A DNA stretch of 9,760 bases. Source: Emcibacter sp. GTDB lineage: Bacteria; Pseudomonadota; Alphaproteobacteria; Sphingomonadales; Emcibacteraceae. Shown in pieces: positions 6,331-9,760 of this stretch. The translations under genes were made by a program, and so were the position numbers. Position 1 is the stretch's first letter, and each line of letters begins with the position of its first letter. The notes under the pieces are model-generated. The model saw only the letters and a program-made list of their open reading frames with translations. It made no database searches and had not been told where the DNA came from. The DNA is taken from contig JALUWZ010000120.1 in NCBI GenBank assembly GCA_027019205.1, forward strand, positions 1 to 9,760. Reading direction: 5' to 3'.

Positions 6331-8688
6331 ATGGGTGAATTTGAGGTAGTCGGTAAAAAAGTAGAACGGGTCGATGTCCGGGCCAAGGTCACCGGCGGGG
6401 CGCTTTATGCCGCCGATGTCCAGATGGCCGGCATGTTGTATGGCAAGATTGTCCGTTGCTATGATTATGCCCATGCGAAGGTGACCGGCCTTGATCTTAC
6501 AGAAGCGGCAAAATGCAAGGGGGTGATCCGGGTTCTCGGACCTGATGATGTGACAAGGAAAGAATATAACGCCTCGGTACTGGATATGATGGTATCGACT
6601 GATATGCGCGGCGTGCTTGGCGATATTGATGACCAGAATATCTTTACTGATCATGTCAAACATTATGGAGATGCCATCGCCGCCATTATAGCCACCTCGG
6701 AAGAGGCCGCAGAGCGGGCGGCGGAAAAGGTCAGGGTGAGTTATGAGGAATTACCGGTTTATCTGACTGCGGAAGCCTCGAAACAGCCGGACGCGCTGCA
6801 ATTCCGTCCGGAAAAGCCGGGGAATCTTGCCTTTCAACTGCCGGAAATGGCCTTTCCCGATAACTGCTATGCCTGGGGTGATGTGGATAAAAGCTTTGAA
6901 GATGCCGATATTATCGTTGAAGACACTTTCTATGTGCCGAAACAGAAGCAATGCCAGATGGAGCCGGGCAGCTATATCGCGCTCTATGATGATCAGGGGC
7001 GGCTCAATTGCTGGACCTCGACCCAGATGCCGAAACTGGTGCAGAAAAAGCTTGCCAACCTGTTCGAACTGCCGATGACCCGGGTCAAGATCAACCAGAC
7101 CGTGATCGGCGGCGGGTTCGGGGCGCGGCTCGGCATGGTGCTGGAGCCTGAAACCTGCGCCCTTGCCATGGCGGTACCGGGCCGTCCGGTCAAGCTGCTG
7201 TCAACCCGGGAAGAGGACTGGGTGACCTCGCCCTCGCGCCATCCGGGAAAATACTGGATGCGGATGGGCTTTAAGAAGGACGGTACGCCGGTGGCCTGTG
7301 ATGCCCGGTTCGAGAATTACAAGGGTGCCTATTATGTTGATGCCTCGGGCACGGCCTTCACGACGGGGGCGTGGCTTGGCGGTATGTATAAATTCGACAG
7401 CCTGCGCTATCACGGCGAATCCTATTATACCAATCAGAGCATCTGTGGTGCTTTTCGCGGTTACGGCAATCCCCAGACCAATTTTGTTATGGAACAGCTG
7501 ATTGACCGGGGCTGTGCCGAGCTTGGCGTTGATCCGATAGAATGGCGCAAGAAATGGCACAAGACGGTCGGCGACGATGGCTGGTGCATGGGGGTTCCCT
7601 ATAACAGCTGTGCGCTTGATGAATGTCTTGACCGGGCGGCGGAAGCCATTGGCTGGGCGGAAAAGCGCGAGAAATACAAGCACCAGACCGGCACCGTCCG
7701 GCGCGGAATCGGGGTTGCGGTGATGAACCATACCAGCGGGGCGATGCCGATGCTGCTTGAGCATACGGTGTGTGATGTGCTGCTGCATCAGGACGCGACG
7801 GCGACATTGAACCTCGCCTGTTCCGACATGGGGCAGGGGTCCCATACCACGTTGCGTCAGGTGGCGGCGGAAACCCTGGGCTTTCCCTATGAGGATATTC
7901 ATATTGCCACCGGCAACAGTGATGCCGCCGGTTTTGACATCGGCGCCCATGCCAGCCGTACCCTCTATGTCGGCGGCGGCGCGGTGAAGCAGGCCTGCGA
8001 GGATGCGCGCCGCCAGCTTTTTGAACGTGCCGCGCTTGAGCTTGAAGAATCCGTCGATAATCTTTACATGGAAGACAAGATCATTCATGTGAAGGGCGCC
8101 TCAAACAAGTCGATCTCTGTCGAGACCATCACCGATCAGGGGGTCAATAATTTTATGAATCCCGAGACCGGGGAACGGATAGGCCAGCCCGGCCAGATTC
8201 AGGGCTATGCCAGCTTCTTCCCGCCCCATAATGCGCCGCCTTTCGGCACCACCATAGCCGAGGTCGAGGTTGATACAGAAACCGGCGAGGTCCGGGTCCT
8301 TGAACTCGTCAATGCCCATGATGTCGGCAAGGCCATCCATCCGGGTGTGGTCGAAGGCCAGCTTGACGGCGGGGCGCAGCAGGGTCTTGGCATGGTGCTG
8401 ACCGAGGAAACCTATTATGATGATAAGGGAATTTGCCAGAATAACAGCTTTACCGATTATAAAATGTTCGGGCCGTCCGACATGCCGAAAATGACCAATA
8501 TTCTGGTGGAAAATGCTGATCCGACCGGCCCGTTCGGGGCCAAGGGGGTCGGCGAGGCCGGACTGGTTCCGCCGGTCGGGGCCACCGCCAACGCCATTTT
8601 CAACGCCATTGGTATTCAGATCCTTGAAGCCCCCATCACCCCCGAAAAAGTCCTCAGAGCGATAGAGGAAAAAGGTGACATCATATAG
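6331..8688 (+). CDS. Molybdopterin-binding large subunit of a xanthine-dehydrogenase-family hydroxylase, substrate unknown
   Basis: The catalytic subunit: Mo-molybdopterin cytosine dinucleotide (inferred for bacterial members) hydroxylates a substrate carbon using water. It has 785 residues, typical of the family. The first domain (about 7-125) is the aldehyde-oxidase a/b hammerhead; the rest binds cofactor. Motifs are VIGGGFGAR at 258-266, AFRGYGNPQ at 374-382, MGQGSHT at 500-506, a serine-rich ASRTLYVGGGA near 546 and KGVGEAG at 738-744, where Glu742 is the expected catalytic base. The CO-dehydrogenase loop (AYRCSFR type) is absent. By eye, Leu267 stands where xanthine dehydrogenase has Glu802, and no Arg occurs at 338-355 where Arg880 would lie, so xanthine is unlikely. 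The ATG has GGGAGA about 7-12 bases upstream. No signal peptide. It is the last gene of the operon; no XdhC-like maturation gene follows. Confidence 0.95.
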   Translation: MGEFEVVGKKVERVDVRAKVTGGALYAADVQMAGMLYGKIVRCYDYAHAKVTGLDLTEAAKCKGVIRVLGPDDVTRKEYNASVLDMMVSTDMRGVLGDIDDQNIFTDHVKHYGDAIAAIIATSEEAAERAAEKVRVSYEELPVYLTAEASKQPDALQFRPEKPGNLAFQLPEMAFPDNCYAWGDVDKSFEDADIIVEDTFYVPKQKQCQMEPGSYIALYDDQGRLNCWTSTQMPKLVQKKLANLFELPMTRVKINQTVIGGGFGARLGMVLEPETCALAMAVPGRPVKLLSTREEDWVTSPSRHPGKYWMRMGFKKDGTPVACDARFENYKGAYYVDASGTAFTTGAWLGGMYKFDSLRYHGESYYTNQSICGAFRGYGNPQTNFVMEQLIDRGCAELGVDPIEWRKKWHKTVGDDGWCMGVPYNSCALDECLDRAAEAIGWAEKREKYKHQTGTVRRGIGVAVMNHTSGAMPMLLEHTVCDVLLHQDATATLNLACSDMGQGSHTTLRQVAAETLGFPYEDIHIATGNSDAAGFDIGAHASRTLYVGGGAVKQACEDARRQLFERAALELEESVDNLYMEDKIIHVKGASNKSISVETITDQGVNNFMNPETGERIGQPGQIQGYASFFPPHNAPPFGTTIAEVEVDTETGEVRVLELVNAHDVGKAIHPGVVEGQLDGGAQQGLGMVLTEETYYDDKGICQNNSFTDYKMFGPSDMPKMTNILVENADPTGPFGAKGVGEAGLVPPVGATANAIFNAIGIQILEAPITPEKVLRAIEEKGDII

Positions 8689-8732
8689 TTTTTTCAGGTT
8701 CCAGATTTTGTGACAGCCGGAATTTCTGACCC
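8689..8732. other. Convergent gap after the hydroxylase operon
   Basis: Only 44 bases separate the stops of two convergent genes. A short run of T (8689-8694) follows the plus-strand stop with no GC stem before it. A weak pairing of TCAG-TTCC with GGAA-CTGA around 8694-8729 is visible, but no T-run follows it on either strand, so I do not call a terminator. Confidence 0.35.
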
Positions 8733-9230
8733 TTATTCAGTCTGAGGGGTTTCATCTTCCACTATATTGACCAGCAGTTGACGCTGATGGGCGAGCAGGG
8801 CGAATTGACGGTCGAGTTTTTTGATCAGGTCCCGGGCTTCATCGGCGTCGATATAGCCCGGGGATTCGCTCGCCGGGCTGATGCTGTCGAGGATGCCGCC
8901 GATATTGGTGGCGTTCTTCTTGCTCGCGCGGGCGGCGATGGAATGCCAGTCAACATCTCCATCCCGGGTTTCAACCGGCAGGAAAACCCCGCCGGAGAGA
9001 AAGGCAAAATGCTCGGCAATCACCGTGGTGTCGGTCTCACGCACCAGTTTCTCCACCCGGTCGAGGGAAAGTTCGGCATCGCTGTTCGGGTCGGTAAAGT
9101 CATAGGCCCGTGTCCGGCCAATATCCAGTATCTCCATCACCCTCGGGATACCGCCGGCCTGTTTGAATAATTCACTGATAACCGCACTGGTCGAGCCGTA
9201 TTTGCGGCGCTTTAACGGATTGAATGGCAT
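8733..9230 (-). CDS. Small helix-turn-helix protein resembling phage CII regulators
   Basis: The 165-residue protein starts with a basic segment (MPFNPLKRRKYGS) and a helix-turn-helix-like stretch about 15-45 (AVISELFKQAGGIPRVMEIL, then GRTRAYDFTDP). Next comes ELSLDRVEKLVRETDTTVIA and FLSGGVFLPV near 53-86. This order, a DNA-binding head, then a leucine-rich 'L-x-E/R-x-x-L-x-x-x-T' segment ending in a hydrophobic -LPV, matches the layout of phage 186 CII (PF06892 type, 169 residues). The C-terminal half is helical with an Asp/Lys-rich stretch, DEARDLIKKLDRQFALLAHQ at 130-149, which may oligomerise. GGGG lies eight to eleven bases before the ATG at 9230. No other phage genes are present in the window. 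It could equally be a domesticated host regulator; the CII link is by eye and moderate. Confidence 0.72.
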   Translation of the reverse strand: MPFNPLKRRKYGSTSAVISELFKQAGGIPRVMEILDIGRTRAYDFTDPNSDAELSLDRVEKLVRETDTTVIAEHFAFLSGGVFLPVETRDGDVDWHSIAARASKKNATNIGGILDSISPASESPGYIDADEARDLIKKLDRQFALLAHQRQLLVNIVEDETPQTE

Positions 9231-9294
9231 TATTTTCCCCTTTCCTTTTTGTTATAAGCGATTAAACTATAGCGTAAAAGTCACAGGGCCGTAA
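9231..9294. promoter_or_regulatory. Divergent promoter region of the CII-like gene and argE-like gene
   Basis: These 64 bases separate divergent starts. On the minus strand TATAGT (9271-9266) with TTTACG 18 bases upstream (9295-9290, 4 of 6 -35 bases) is a plausible promoter for the CII-like gene; its -35 would overlap the start codon of the divergent gene. AGGG at 9285-9288 is the likely ribosome binding site of the plus-strand gene. The small region suggests the two genes' promoters overlap. Confidence 0.4.
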
Positions 9295-9760
9295 ATGAAA
9301 GAATATTCCACCGTCGAGCTGCTGGGAAAGCTCGTTTCCCATGATACCACAAGCTGGAAAAGCAATCTGGAGCTGATTGACTTTCTGGTGGCGTATCTGA
9401 CCCGGTATGATATTCAGCCGAAGGTTATCTATAATAGCGACCGGACCAAGGCCAATCTGCTGGCGACCATCGGCCCGGAAGGGCGGCCCGGTATTATCCT
9501 GTCCGGTCATACGGATGTGGTGCCGGTGCTGGAACAGAACTGGTCCCATGATCCGTTTGATATGCTGGCACGCGGCGGCAGGCTCCATGGCCGGGGGACA
9601 TCGGATATGAAGGGCTTTATTGCCTGTGTATTGTCTGCGGTGCCGAAATTTGTCCGGGCGGAGCTTGCGGAACCGCTGCATCTGGCTTTTTCCTATGACG
9701 AGGAAACCGGCTGCACCGGGGGGAAAAGTCTGGTGGAACATGTGCGCGGGATGACGGTAA
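9295..9760 (+). CDS. argE: Acetylornithine deacetylase-like M20 metallohydrolase, partial (N-terminal 155 residues)
   Basis: Hydrolyses N-acetyl-L-ornithine to ornithine and acetate in arginine synthesis (or acts on a related N-acyl amino acid). It starts MKEYSTVELLGKLVSHDTTS and stays open to the right edge. The di-metal site of M20 enzymes is visible: His72 and Asp74 in LSGHTDVVPV, bridging Asp104 in GRGTSDMKGF, and the catalytic-base/metal pair Glu136-Glu137 in SYDEETGC. These lie at a constant offset of eight from the E. coli ArgE residues His80, Asp82, Asp112, Glu144 and Glu145. About 230 residues, with the remaining Asp and His ligands and the dimerisation domain, are outside the window. 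AGGG lies six bases before ATG at 9295. Related M20 enzymes (DapE, other N-acyl hydrolases) remain possible, but HGRGTSDMKGF and SYDEE favour ArgE. Confidence 0.88.
   Translation, partial: MKEYSTVELLGKLVSHDTTSWKSNLELIDFLVAYLTRYDIQPKVIYNSDRTKANLLATIGPEGRPGIILSGHTDVVPVLEQNWSHDPFDMLARGGRLHGRGTSDMKGFIACVLSAVPKFVRAELAEPLHLAFSYDEETGCTGGKSLVEHVRGMTV

Noticed and set aside
5944..6663. Minus-strand open frame of 239 codons across the Fe-S and Mo subunit genes
   Set aside because: It spans the junction of two secure genes on the other strand and shows no motif or start signal.
7201..8088. Minus-strand open frame of 295 codons opposite the Mo subunit
   Set aside because: Long, but fully antisense to a motif-rich gene; the translation is Arg/Pro/His-rich without domain order, as expected from the reverse of biased codons.
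4965..8688. Assignment as 4-hydroxybenzoyl-CoA reductase or CO dehydrogenase
   Set aside because: The FAD subunit shows no [4Fe-4S] loop, and the large subunit lacks the AYRCSFR-type loop; subunit sizes alone are shared by the whole family.
8689..8732. Intrinsic terminator between the convergent genes
   Set aside because: The only pairing is short and bulged, and no T-run follows it in either direction.
9262..9741. Minus-strand open frame of 159 codons
   Set aside because: Antisense to the argE-like gene whose metal ligands are all in place.

Overview
The window looks like a chromosomal piece of a Gram-negative bacterium, most likely an alphaproteobacterium. The reasons are an outer-membrane TonB-dependent receptor, an AraC regulator of the type common in catabolic clusters, an NnrS membrane protein, a three-subunit molybdenum hydroxylase and strong AGGAG-type ribosome binding sites. 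Taxonomy below that level is a guess. Every assignment was made by reading motifs by eye; no database search was run.

Layout from left to right. Positions 1-896, minus strand: an AraC-family regulator cut by the left edge. Positions 975-3356, minus: a complete 793-residue TonB-dependent receptor, 78 bases upstream of the regulator on the same strand. Positions 3357-3623: an AT-rich divergent control region. Positions 3624-4865, plus: an NnrS-family 12-helix membrane protein. Positions 4965-8688, plus: a tight operon for a cytoplasmic xanthine-dehydrogenase-family hydroxylase, encoding in order the FAD subunit, the 2x[2Fe-2S] subunit and the molybdopterin subunit. Positions 8733-9230, minus and convergent: a small helix-turn-helix protein resembling phage CII regulators. 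Positions 9295-9760, plus: the N-terminal 155 residues of an acetylornithine deacetylase (ArgE-like), cut by the right edge. No intergenic stretch exceeds 300 bases, and I saw no tRNA, rRNA, CRISPR array, insertion sequence or origin.

Inferred working model: the receptor, regulator, NnrS-like protein and Mo hydroxylase form a divergent accessory/catabolic locus. The receptor would import a scarce or bulky substrate across the outer membrane, the AraC protein would sense a small effector, and the Mo hydroxylase would hydroxylate (or dehydroxylate) an aromatic, N-heterocyclic or thioester-type substrate in the cytoplasm, passing electrons through Fe-S and FAD to an unknown acceptor. The substrate cannot be read from sequence. 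By eye, the molybdenum subunit lacks counterparts of the two substrate-binding residues of xanthine dehydrogenase (bovine Glu802 and Arg880), so xanthine is unlikely. The NnrS-like gene just upstream is the least expected member: it has a changed core motif and no denitrification gene beside it. The CII-like regulator and argE appear to be separate units.
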